Shown here: one piece after another, positions 24,104 to 34,427 of the stretch
Layout: every line of letters begins with the position of its first letter
How positions within the stretch are numbered: the stretch's first letter is position 1
Source: Gymnopus androsaceus JB14
Taxonomy: Eukaryota; Basidiomycota; Agaricomycetes; Agaricales; Omphalotaceae
Reading direction: 5' to 3'
Assembly (NCBI GenBank): GCA_009733575.1
Contig: ML769453.1
Location: forward strand, 186,001 to 250,000
Length of the DNA stretch: 64,000 bases
Position numbers and translations under genes: made by a program
The notes under the pieces: generated by a model
What the model was told of the DNA's origin: nothing
What the model saw: only the letters and a program-made list of their open reading frames with translations
Databases searched by the model: none

Positions 24104-24324
24104 CATTCGGTACATTTGTAGGTACCGAACGATTCCTTGTCAATGCAGCCATGAACACACGGTTGCGAAGAGTGAGAGACCCCAGTCGAAGGGGCTCGGA
24201 AAGTGGCGCAGTTGCAAGGGAAGTAGCTGAACTAGAGGACTTCATTGGATTGCGAAGAAAGTGTACTTGATCTGAGAGAACTGAGAGTTAGAGTGTTGAT
24301 GTTCATTCCGGAGAGTTATCCCTG

Positions 24325-24332
24325 CTTTTATA
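24325..24332 (-). promoter_or_regulatory. TATA box of OYE copy B
   Basis: On the minus strand TATAAAAG lies 79 bp before the start codon at 24245, matching copy A. Confidence 0.55.
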
Positions 24333-24550
24333 CCAGCAAAGAGTTGTGTCGAACGTCGTCCACGGAGGGTTCAGCGACAGAGTCGTTTATCAGCATGACA
24401 CATTTGTGATTACAAGCTTATGCGAACGATTTCTCACTTGAGAGAAATCTTCCCAGACCATTGATATGCGGTCATGCAACACGACAAAGCTTTCAGTGAG
24501 CAGGGTATGTAATTTGCTGAAGCTGAAGTTTCACCGGTACCGAAGCTTCC

Positions 24551-25230
24551 TTCTATGCGTCAGTAGAAAATACATGCTAGAATAGGAAAGTTATGTAATA
24601 CTTACACGTTAATATTCCGAGCTACAGTGGCGAAATCCGTAATCAGAGGGAAGATTGTTTTTTCGGTCCCTTGGTTCAGTGGTGGCTGAGTGTGGTAGCC
24701 CTCGGCTGGTTATATTAGTGAGGATTGCAAGTCCTTGTGTATGGGCACATAAAAAGGTAATCTATGATGGATTAGAAGATAGAAAAAAAGGCAACAAGGA
24801 GCTTGACAATGAGCAAAAGACTTGGAACACACAAAACGAACACCCTGTGGGGTGAAACACTCACAAAGGGTACACATCTGAGTTGTGTAGATCAACATAG
24901 GTCATTGAAAATGTGACTAATTGAATATCTGACGAGAGAGTGTGTGTGATAGAGATGGCGGTAGTACAGAGCAATATTTTACTATAGCAGATTGTGGGGA
25001 AACATTCCATCACCAAGCCCAGCACAGTAAACAGAATCCGTTTACAATTTCGCAGCTACAGGTGCGCATGTCGCTTTCGCATCAGCCCGAGTTTCACCCT
25101 GAAAAACGCCCAAACAGTTGGCACACATAATATGTAATACCAAAAAGCAAACATACCTCATGTTCCTCCGATTCTCCTCCCGTTGAACTTGTACTCTTTG
25201 TCCTCATCAATCCACGTGCCTTGAACCATT
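24551..25230. other. Intergenic, outside the duplication
   Basis: No supported gene. A D-arm-like and T-arm-like pair near 24680-24740 was considered and rejected as a tRNA. Confidence 0.4.
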
Positions 25231-25690
25231 CTATAGCACCGCCCCTAGTACACCATACTCACGGACATTCCCATCGCGGATATCGAGAGTTGTCGTGGTA
25301 TCATTCTTCATGCGCTCCTCAAAGAATGCCTTCATGAGAGTAGACTGCAAAGTCCCATCATCCTTCCACGGTTGAATCTTTACAAAGTTTCCCGACGCTG
25401 GAGGATGCTCAACAAATATTTGAAGACTGGACATCGATCCAAGCGTCGATTTGATTTTCAGTGTGTTCAGCTCCAAGACAGATTCGAGAGTGGCGTAAGT
25501 CCATGTTTGTGAGTTTTTCTGAGGGAAGGGTAAAGTTTCGTCTCCAGCCATGACGGCTACATAGTACATGGGTGTGTTAGATATGACTTGTGAGCACACA
25601 CACACACCAAAACGGTACGCACGTAGCTGCAAAATTGAGGTTCTCTTCAATGTGTCCGCCAGCCAATTGCTCGTCTATGTAGTTAGATAG
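25231..25690 (-). CDS. Hypothetical protein fragment
   Basis: An open stretch reads DEQLAGGHIEENLNFAA, then, after a probable intron (GTGCGTACC...GTAG), AVMAGDETLPFPQKNSQTW. It continues through IFVEHPPASGNFVKIQPW to GVLGAVL. The composition looks protein-coding, with a plausible splice, but I do not recognise a family. The first exon is unclear, and the frame closes at 25231 just before another open phase. It could be a partial or decayed gene. Confidence 0.35.
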
Positions 25691-26119
25691 CAGAATGCGT
25701 TTCGCAAACAAGAAAAGATGCTACGCTTCCGGTCCAGAACAAGAAAGGAGGCAAGTGTATATACGGCAATGGATCCAATTGAGGGAGGACACACAACGTC
25801 AGGTGAGGAATTCAGTGCACAGCTGTCCACAGCTTATCCGTACCGGCGAGCCAATCTGCGAGATACCACGTAAATATAGGGTCAGGGCGATTCAAGGGGA
25901 GAAGGAATGAAAGCTCGGATGTCCTCCTAAGTATAAGGTCATCCGACAAGGCGCATTTGCAGGTTGAGATGTATGGAAAGAGGAACAGTACATATTCAGA
26001 CCATCCGGACTTTCGAGCGCGCCAAAGGATATCAACTACAGAAAGCCGAGATCAGCTCTCTAGGAGCGATGATGACGCGATGAGCGAAGTACCCTGCGTG
26101 CGCGTCCTCTTGCGACATG
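25691..26119. other. Intergenic region
   Basis: No conserved protein is seen. The plus-strand short frames here have no family resemblance. Confidence 0.35.
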
Positions 26120-27040
26120 CCATATGCACGCTTGGATGGATGAGAAGTACCATATTTATAGCAAAGTAGTCTAAGCTATTAATCTTCCCATACGTTGACT
26201 ATTTCCGCTTCATGATGGTAGTGGCACATCTTTCATGACGCGATTCAAGCGACGATAGACAAACTACAAACAAACAAAGTGGTGAGTAGGATTATTCATC
26301 ATTGCAAGGGATGGATGGACCTTACGCCTTCATTATACTTCGTTCATGAACCTCTGCATGTAGAATTTCCTTGTCTTTGACCAGTAATTTGTAGGATTGG
26401 GTTAATGCATTGAGCTGTAACAAAGGTGTTTGTTAGTTTAGCTGAGTAACAAAAAACAGAGAGAACAGAAACGTGTCGAACGAACCTGCACGCCAGCAAC
26501 ACCCATAACAACCAGCATGACAATCCAATTCGACGAATTCGCCGCCAGCCACAAAAGTGCATGAACCGGGGAATAAATACTAAACAACATCATCTCCAAT
26601 TCCTCGAGTCCAAATCTCCAACTGCTGTACCCGCGATGGATTTTCGCGTCGGAGGAGTCGTGGCCTTGGAGAAGGCTTTAACCCAATAAGAATCTCCAAA
26701 ACACGATAGAAGCGCGCCAGGACCCCGCGCGAAGGCGGGCGGAGAGGACGGCTCGAGTGTATCGAAATCGAGGTATTGGGTGCTGACGAATTTGGCGTTG
26801 GGGGAGGAGACGGGGTCGGTGCGGCGGTGGAGGCGGTAGAGCTTGATGCGGGTGAAGGCGTAGACGGAGTTGGTGATGTGGCGAGGAGGAGGGTCATAGG
26901 GAGTGTCTGTGGTAGTGATGTCAGTAGAGAAACGAAACAAGGACTGATCGCTGAACGAACGGACCTAATCAAACTATGGCCTTGGCTCTCTCTCTCTCAA
27001 CATCCAGCGCAATGCCCATCCTCGACTCGCTGATCCCGGA
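26120..27040 (-). pseudogene. Decayed partial copy of the Nur1/DUF2418 gene
   Basis: This segment is a diverged copy of 40880-41750. The same exons are visible (NSVYAFTRIKLYRLHRRTDPVSS, PNAKFVS, LDFDTLEP, VQQLEIWT) but in alternating frames. Where the intact copy reads MTLLLFATSLANSIYAF, this one has lost 7 bases net, shifting the frame. Further indels follow at the HAFIAFWRFLLG region. The first exons (the proline/serine-rich N-terminus) are absent. The 3' end (VMNEYNEG and the final EIVNVWED exon) is still recognisable at 26180-26345. Confidence 0.8.
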
Positions 27041-27187
27041 CGGTGTAGGTGACACTGAGCGACCGTTACGACTCGACAACGGCGATTCGATATATAACTG
27101 AGCGGGATCAGCTAGTCTAATCAACTTGGTTGAGTTGGTCTGCAAAGCACCCGAGTTCTCTCCTCCGCGGGACTAATACCTTCGTCG

Positions 27188-27409
27188 TCAAGCGGTCTGT
27201 GCAGTAGATTTCCCGATAGATTCGCTGCGAAAATGATTGAGTGAGTGAGTCCTGGACGACTTGGACAAGGTTTTTGAAAACGAAGAGGAATGATAATGAC
27301 GAGAAGAGGTTCCAGCTGTAGTCCCGCGACTCTCTCTCCGACTATTCATTACAGTGACTGGGATGGCATCCTGGTTTCCCAAAAGACCTCGAGCTGCCGA
27401 AAATTCCAT
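27188..27409 (-). CDS. Hypothetical serine/arginine-rich ORF
   Basis: A 73-codon ORF with a true ATG (MEFSAARGLLGNQDA) is rich in Ser, Arg and Thr. No homologue is recognised and no intron is obvious. It lies upstream of the decayed Nur1 copy and may be chance. Confidence 0.2.
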   Translation of the reverse strand: MEFSAARGLLGNQDAIPVTVMNSRRESRGTTAGTSSRHYHSSSFSKTLSKSSRTHSLNHFRSESIGKSTAQTA

Positions 27410-27694
27410 CCTCGAAGTCCTTTCCCTTCGGCTGCTTGTTCGTAAGTAAGTGACCGGGCTCAGTGATTCTGGAACGCATTTACTGCCACTTTTTCCGCTG
27501 TTGTTCCAGAGTTTGACCTTCTTTCAAAACTCTGTCGAAATAAGCTTATAATGGCTTATTGATAACGAGAAAAAAAACATACCGAGTATGTAGTCTAATC
27601 AGCACAACAGATAGGTACGACGCGAGAGTGGTACTGTTAAAAAGGCATAGTGGATAAGCATATTAAAGTTGTACTATTTCAACGTCACAACTTA

Positions 27695-28416
27695 TACAGT
27701 ATTTAACCACTCCTTTGTACATGATCACTCCTTTGTACAGTGACATTTTCCAAAGCCAGGATGCATCTGGGTAAGTACAAATGGTGTTCAAATTTAAGAT
27801 ATGTGATGTATCAAGGTCCAACACACCCAACTATGTACATATTCATGTATGCCCTCTCAGGGTAGATAGATTGGTATAATTTTTATAGGAAGCCAAAAAA
27901 GAAAATCAGATATCATGCAATCAATAATTTTTTTCATGGTATAATTTTGCTGCTAGTAGATGCGGATGAGCTTTACAATCATGTAGATATCCATATGTTG
28001 GTACTTGACACCAACATTTGAGGAGAAATTCAAATTTTATAGTTTTGATGAGAATAGGGAAAGTGTTCATTGAGTGTCATATGTGATATTACAGAGGCCC
28101 TGGGGCCCAGGATAGGTGTCATTCAGATATATGCACTTTAAAAACATTATTTTAAGCACAGAGCGCATCTCAAAAGATGCCAGAATCACATGCAGAATGG
28201 GGTGTACAAAGGAGTGATTTTGACCATTTTTGCATATCCAAGAACAATCCTGCCACAGCACATCCATTTCTCCACCAAATTGAACGTGATTTTGGGATTT
28301 ACCCCTTCAGATGCCCAGCTTTCAAATGGGAAACTCATTAGAGTACCAATCTTGGTAGTTTATGCGCAGTGAGCAAGATACAGATTTGGTGTACAAAGGA
28401 GTGGTTAAATACTGTA
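27695..28416. mobile_element. 720 bp Tc1/mariner-like MITE
   Basis: The ends are inverted repeats, TACAGTATTTAACCACTCC at the left and its reverse complement at 28398-28416, continuing to TTTGTACA. The termini carry TA. A motif CACTCCTTTGTACA recurs twice at the left end, and its complement twice in the right half (28201, 28391), suggesting transposase sites. No transposase is present. The right end lies 12 bp before the ATG of the carboxypeptidase gene. Confidence 0.8.
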
Positions 28417-28428
28417 TTGAGTCTGACT

Positions 28429-30571
28429 ATGGGAGACAAGGATAAGAAAGAGTTTGAATTTGTAAAGCCGGAAGATGAGAGTCTGTTCGGCAACATCAGT
28501 AGCTCTCGAGGAATCATTAATCAACAAGTATAGCACGGAGAGCTTTGACGATTTTCTGGGGAGGATCCAATTCGCGTTTGGATCTTATCAAGTACATCCG
28601 GGACAGGTTTCCGCTGGTGTTCGTTCCCTCCCTCATCTTGGTCGCATTCTTACTGACGGTTTTGTATAGACATATGTTCACGAAGCGGACAACAGTGAAT
28701 CATTTTGCCTTGGTGTATGAGTGGAAGGCATGAATCCGACGTTGAAGCCTCTCATGCTGGCTGCTCATCAAGGTAAGTGTGCATTCTTGCGACCTGCACG
28801 TTGATTTTTTACGATGTCTCGCTAGACACTGTACCTGTGGACCAGCACGCTAGACCAATGGATCCATCCTCCCTTCTCCGGCTATCGATGGGGAATGGAT
28901 ATGGGGGCGAGGAGCGGGGGATTGCAAATCCGAGGTTATTGGGATCCTCTAAGGGTTTTGTTGGACTTTGCTTCACTACACCCATTCATGGAGGGGTTTT
29001 CGCTAATAGGACCGCAGTAGAGCTTCTGCTACAGCAGGGTTTCAAACCCCGGAGGACCGTTGTTCTGGCTTTCGGTGAGTGCACATATCAAGTACGACAT
29101 GTTACTTATCCTTGTTCAGGCATGGACGAAGAAATCGGTGGTATGCAGGTACGGTACTTTCGTAGCACCATATCAACAATCTCTTATTTCATTCGTTTTG
29201 AGGGCGGCCCTGCAGTTCGTGAATTCCTCCTCAGCCAGTATGGCTACCATGGATTTACACTTCTCATCGACGAAGGCAGTAAGTCCCTTTCCCATGATCT
29301 ATGGACTCGAAAAAAACTTTTCCGCAGCTCAATTCGAAGTGCTCAAAGACTCTGCTACCATAGTCGTCAAGCCCGGCGTAGCAGAGAAAGGCATAGTTGA
29401 CGTCAATGTACAAGTCAGGACCCCAGGCGGGCACTCAGTGTTACCACCCCGACATACCGTACATACACCCTTCTCCTTGCCTTACCTACTCTTCTCACCT
29501 ACTACCTTATCCTATCTTATCCACAGAGCGCCGCTCTTCTCTCCCTCCTCATCTCCACCCTCTCCACCCCCCCACCCACCCCCCGCCTCCTTCGTACCTC
29601 CCCCTTCTTCCAATCGCTCCTCTGCACCACCCTCTAGCCCTCCGAATTTCCCTCCCCAATCCCTGCCTTAATCCTCCGCGCGCGCACAGACAATTCCGCT
29701 CTCGAACAACTGCAAGAGGAATTATTGAAATTGAACGAGAGATTGTGGGAAATGTATATGGGGAACTCGCAAGCTGTGACTGCGATCGGTGGGGGACTCA
29801 AGTCCAATGTGTTGCCTACGAGTGCTTGGGCGCTTGTGGATCATAGGATTGCGGGTTGGAGGTGAGATATTGAGTCTGACTGTTTATTTATTTATTTATT
29901 TTGGTGGTGATACATACATAGTTCGGTGGAAGAAATCAAAAGCCGTTACATCGACCTCTTCACGCCGCTCACCCGATCTCTCAATCTCTCCTTTTCTGCC
30001 TTCGAAGAGTCCAACACTAACGACACCTCCACCGAGTCCGGTCCCCCCCCCTCAGAGACATACCCATCGAATGGACACATCGAGCTGAGCAGCATATTCG
30101 ACAAGGCAAGGGATCCGTCGCCCTCGAGTCCGATTTTTGAGAGCGCGGCTTGGGAGTTGTTGGGTGGGACGGTAAAAGGGACTTTGGATGAGCCTTTGGG
30201 AGGGCTGTATGATGGGATGGAGGTGAAACCTGAATTTGTCATCGGTGGTACCGGTGCGTTGCTTACTATAGATATTTTTGCTTTGCGAGGTGAGGTTTGT
30301 GTGCATGCCATGCTGATATGCATCTTTACTATAGATACGGTGCATTACACAGCACTCACAGAGAACATCTTCCGTTACGCTCATTGTCCAACTGACAACT
30401 CGATAAGGGGATCGTATGATATCAATGAAGGTACGTCCTTCCCTATTCGAGTTTCTCTTCCTTTGACTGATGAATGTATTTCCAGCTATCCGCGGCAAGG
30501 TATACTTAGAGATGATACGATTTCATGGGCGGTCAATTTTGAATGCGGATGAGACTGATTTGTTGGGTTGA
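28429..30571 (+). CDS. Carboxypeptidase S (M20 metallopeptidase), frameshifted
   Basis: Vacuolar zinc carboxypeptidase of the CPS1 type. Seen in order: STESFDDF, LDLIKYIRDRFPLV, HFALVYEWK, KPLMLAAHQDTVPVD (metal-binding His-Gln-Asp), GEWIWGRGAGDCKS (metal Asp), TAVELLLQQGFKPRRTVVLA, GMDEEIGG (catalytic Glu-Glu) and GFTLLIDEG. Then follow VKPGVAEKGIVDVNVQVRTP, GGHS, GGGLKSNVLP and a C-terminal TENIFRYAH ending in ETDLLG at 30571. Frame slips lie near 28560, 28727 (EWK/G), 28890 (before DGEWIW) and 29635 (TAG inside the ALLSLL exon). The usual N-terminal membrane anchor is not visible; a MITE ends 12 bp upstream of the ATG at 28429. The family call is certain; it is probably inactive or affected by errors. 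Confidence 0.82.
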
Positions 30572-30899
30572 TTCAGGAGACCCTGGGGAGACCATATGTA
30601 CCCAAACTGATTCGAACCACAGAGAACCCGCGATCATCGTTGGTGGTAATGGCTTTTCTGGAAAGGGAATGAAAGTTTATGACATGGCATGATCCTATTG
30701 CCTGGAACTTGCGACAAAGACTAACCTGTAGAATGTCAATGCAACGCTGTACTAGGTTCACCAGTTACAGTGATCCCTTTGATAATCAGAATTGGCACAC
30801 ATCTCTATGTGGAAGAGATAGGTGTAATTTTTTATCAGATTCAGCGTTCAAGAACCACATCCTGAACACAGTAACAGGGCCTTGTCCACAACACCCACC

Positions 30900-31677
30900 A
30901 TGACCAAAATATCAAACTTGGAGCTTGTTCACACGTTACTGCTCGCTGCAATCAGTATTGCATCTATTATTTGCTCCTACTCTCTACTAGACTTTGTTAA
31001 GACGACTATTGAATCATCTTCGTTTACATGGGAGCGAAGACCAGAAGAGCAATTTTTTAGTCAGTCATTCCTGAATATTTATACCGACAACGGAACACCA
31101 CTCATGTTTTAAAATTGTAGCGTATGATGGAGACGATTTCCCACCCGACGTAGATTATAACTTTGGACCCCCAGTGGAGATGATTGTGGAGGAGAGCGTC
31201 CACTACTCAATGGTCGATAGTGACGCAAAGATGGAATGGGCTTACCATCATGCGTTCAGTCACGGCAGTGTCATTCGCGTCGGACCTCGTAATCGAACGA
31301 TGTACATCGCGCTCTTCCACCAAAGCCACTGTATATCTCAACTGAGCTCCCTACTCGCAGGAGAAGGGCGTTCTGACTGGGCCCATACACATCACTGCAT
31401 GAACTACCTCCGTGAATGGATCCTCTGTCAAGCTGACCAGACCTTGGAGCTCGGAGATTTCATGCAACGAAACTACACTGTAAATCGAGAAGGAGGGACT
31501 TACATGTGTAGGAATTGGGAGAATGTTTTCGACTACACCACACGAGATTGGTTGAAGTGGTATAAACATGGAAAAGAGCTCGAGAACGGCTTACCTAGTG
31601 AGTGTTCTTTTAACGCAGCTCAATTTTAAAGTTCGTCTCCACTGAGCTGTCCTGCAGTGGATTTTAATGACTTTTGA
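30900..31677 (+). CDS. UstYa-like (DUF3328) membrane protein 1
   Basis: UstYa-family proteins are oxidase-like factors acting in cyclisation of fungal ribosomal peptides (ustiloxin type), usually with an N-terminal membrane anchor. Exons 30900-31059, 31121-31597 and 31658-31677 join to 218 codons, checked for phase. The protein has a hydrophobic anchor (LLLAAISIASIICSYSLLDF), then YDGDDFPPDVDYNF and the two signature motifs: HQSHC in ALFHQSHCISQL and HTHHC in HTHHCMNYLREWILC. These are followed by GGTYMCRNWENV. Both HxxHC motifs are intact, so it may be active. The ATG at 30900 is chosen over an upstream TTG. No lesion. It is followed by a second family member in the same direction. Confidence 0.85.
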
Positions 31678-32292
31678 GCGGGAGGTTGTGTGTATCACGG
31701 TAATCATCATGGGAGAGATTTACCATGTAGCGTTTATTGGCTGTCGTTACCACGCTGGTCTGGTGAATTTCACAAATTTGCGTGAAGTTTGTTTAAAATC
31801 AAACGTTGGAACGCACGAAAGTGCATGCTAGTGCATTACATTGGTCCAGATTCTGACGCTTTCTGACGCCCATGTTTGGCACTTACATCATCCGGTCTTT
31901 GAGAAACACGGATTAAAGCTAGGTCCAAGCTGATGTATATGCAGTTGCTCGGATCTAGCCAGGATAATTCTATCCTATCCTTATGCTAATGCTTGGTGAT
32001 TTGCTACCAATGGTGGCTGATTTAATCTTATGCATAGTGTTCAGATTTGACAGATATTTGTTCTCCCTTCATTATCGGTCCTTCCCTCTACAAACAAGCA
32101 AACCAAGTGATGTTTTGAAAACTTCATACATTATACTGTCCACCTGATTTCCATCATCGTGCATTCAAGTAGATGGCCACTTCCCATCATCTATTTCTGG
32201 GCGTACTCGCATTGGAGGAGATTGCCAGAGGTCAATCATAAGGAGATTCCTTGAGGTCAAAACGCCAGAGTCTCTAACGTTTGCCAGAAGCT
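31678..32292. other. Spacer between the two UstYa-like genes
   Basis: About 615 bp with no gene and no encoded peptide with repeated cores. It presumably holds the promoter of the second gene. Confidence 0.5.
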
Positions 32293-32946
32293 ATGATCTC
32301 AGAGCTCGCCCATCCATATCGTCTCTTCACTCTCTCCTTCGTTTTGGTGATCAAACTTGTTTGTATACTTTCTATTCGATACCTCCAAAATTCTCGGAAT
32401 TCTCAGGCCGGCACAAATTGTGTGTTCTTTTAACAGCCTTGGTTTGTACATTCGGGCACTGACTTCTGCCCCACATAAGTATCGATCGATGACAACGATG
32501 TCATTACTTGGAATGTAGACAACAAAGAGAAAGTCATCATGGACTTTGAGGAGACCGCACGATATCAAATTCAGGGGCCCGACGCCGACAAAGAGTGGGC
32601 AGCCCTTTATCCATACGGCGGTATCATCCACCTTGGATCATCCCCAACCCCATACACACCCTCCATGTTCCACCAACTTGGCTGCCTCGATATTGTTCGA
32701 AAGGAGATCATCCACGTACAAGGGTCTCCTGTCAAGATCAAGCCATCTCAGCTGGCGGACCACTGCAGCAACTATCTCCGACAGATGATGCTCTGCCGCT
32801 CGGACATCGCACTGGAGTATTGTGTTGGGAAGCCACACGTGGATGTGTTTCCGGAGACGTATACGTGTCAGGATTGGCGGAGGCTGTATGAGGAGCTGGA
32901 GAAAAATCATAGGGAGTCTGTTGAGTCAGGGCTTTTTTCCCCATAG
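32293..32946 (+). CDS. UstYa-like (DUF3328) membrane protein 2
   Basis: Exons 32293-32419 and 32480-32946 give 197 aa in one frame. It has an N-terminal anchor (RLFTLSFVLVIKLVCILSI), then the linker DDNDVITWNVDNKE and a domain with MFHQLGCLDIVRKE and ADHCSNYLRQMMLCRSD, ending TYTCQDWRRLYEELE. The first HxxHC motif is altered to HQLGC, the second His being Gly; the second motif keeps DHC. Compared with gene 1 (HQSHC), this suggests a changed or lost metal/redox site. UstYa and UstYb paralogues are commonly paired in clusters. No precursor peptide or tyrosinase is found nearby. Confidence 0.85.
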
Positions 32947-34427
32947 GTTTGGACCGCTGCTCTACCATTTTACACCTAATTTGATTTGGGGATCTTCTAG
33001 AGCTGAAGGCGATTGGAAGTTGTCAGTGTTCAAGTTTAATATTTGTACTAAAGGTTCATTAATTACAAGATGCATCAAAATCTTCGCGTATTTTAGATAG
33101 ATGGAGAGAAATGATAAAAAAAAGAGGAAGGTAATACTTCTGGTCTGCCAAACTTTAACAGAACAGCGAGAAAGAGCGCAAGTAATAAATCCTTCAAAAC
33201 CAATGGTCTAGACATCGTATGCCAATAACGGACAAACCGAGTAGTAACCAAATGAAAGAGAGTAACATTCTTATTTTACAGCCCTTCTTACCTTACCCAA
33301 CACATCCGAGTCACTTTGAGCGAGAACACTTAGTTTACTTGCATATAAATCAATTGTGAACATCTAAGATTTAGTGATGTTGAAGGTTTTGAGCACAGTG
33401 TCTGTGCGAGTCTGCATCAGTGAAGCTTTGAGCTGGAAAGTCGGAAGCATTGGATGATTGAGACAAATTCGGTCGGACTCATGTCAAGGGCTTCCAATGC
33501 GTCAAACACGTCAAACGTGTCTGCAGTGTTTTAACTTTTAAGTGTATACAGTCTGCGATGTCGGTGACAGTTGATATGGGCGAAGGAGTTGAATCAACCA
33601 GCTTCAACTTGGAGTGACCGCCGCTGTCAATACTACTGATGCGCGCGCCCAAACGCTTTGGGAGTACTGGCTCAGCAATAGGATTGTTAATTAAACACTT
33701 GTGAATAAAAAGGGACTCCGGGGTCCTGGTATGAATTATGTATATTTATTAGATGGAAAATGAAAATAAAAAATCATATATAAAAGAAGATTAAATGTAC
33801 TTGTTGAGAATCGGGAAAGTAGATAAAAATCTAGGACTCGGATATCCCCGGTATCGAATAAAGGAGATTCCTGGGTCTAAAGCAGTCCGCGTAGAAGGCT
33901 GTCATTGTTACGCCGAACGCCAACGAAGTTCTGTATTACTTGCGATATCCATTTGAAGCGATCTTTGATGTCAATGAGAGAAGATTACATAAGTATGTAC
34001 TGATGCTTGTTCCAATTTTCCAAACCCATCTTTCGCCAGAACCCATTACTCTGTTCTGTTCTGAGGGATCACTCTGATACAAATACTCATCTTTGCCTCT
34101 TGTTCTGCACCTGCGTGTGCTCAATACAGCCCCACCATCAAGTTTCCTGTTTGTTGTTATGATCCTCGCCATCGGAAATATCTCATCTCTGTCTAGAACC
34201 TAGATTTCGCTCTTCGTTAATCATTTCCAATTATCCTGTCCTATCTCACGAGAGGCCTATTCTTGTCCCATATCTCTGAAAAGACTGAGAAGACATCACC
34301 AGACGTCCACATACACGGGTCGGGATTCTGGATTTGTTGACATCCCATAGTCGAGTCTAAATTTACATTATGGCTTGAAAGGGCTTGACTACATGTACCT
34401 GCTTGTTTTCTGTCTGACTCCACCACA
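32947..34427. other. Intergenic region with dispersed repeat
   Basis: No supported gene. It holds one copy of the dispersed repeat at 33380-33720. The remainder is AT-rich, with short frames lacking conserved motifs. Confidence 0.45.
33380..33720. repeat. Dispersed repeat family, copy 1
   Basis: Contains CAATGCGTCAAACACGTCAA, GGAGTGACCGCCGCTGTCAA and CTCAGCAATAGGATTGT in the same order as copies near 39580-39960 and 40140-40460. Its function is unknown. It may be decayed gene or transposon sequence. Confidence 0.75.

Larger units (their letters stand above)
22005..24245 (-). pseudogene. Old Yellow Enzyme copy B, interrupted by a transposon in exon 1
   Basis: Start codon at 24245, reading LATAPLSEPLRLGSLTLRNR, then AALTRNRSVPTNVPNE. 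This is the intact version of the region that is frameshifted in copy A. At codon 45 or so the 610 bp element at 23494-24103 is inserted and introduces stops. Downstream exons match copy [47 protein letters not shown] and GIFFGIPWITHP. The C-terminus ends one codon differently, with the stop at 22005. Apart from the insertion I found no other lesion. Confidence 0.88.
21330..24550 (-). repeat. Inverted segmental duplication, arm B
   Basis: Reverse-complement copy of 9214-12000, including the OYE gene, its TATA box and the beginning of the small hypothetical gene. It is longer than arm A mainly because of the 610 bp element at 23494-24103. It also has a changed segment just upstream of the small gene (21570-21650). 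Confidence 0.9.

Noticed and set aside
24670..24745. Possible tRNA: GGCT...AGCC D-arm and AGGA-TTGCAAG-TCCT T-arm
   Set aside because: The B box is poor (GATTGCAAGTCC), the acceptor ends do not pair and no anticodon stem forms. Probably chance.
26776..27033. Plus-strand Gly/Val/Asp-rich ORF
   Set aside because: Antisense shadow of the GC-rich Nur1 pseudogene exon; low-complexity composition follows from the opposite strand.
30571..34427. A RiPP-type precursor with repeated core peptides near the UstYa pair
   Set aside because: I looked for repeated short peptides separated by Lys-Arg sites and found none in either spacer; the only small secreted peptide is at 38.7 kb and has no repeats.
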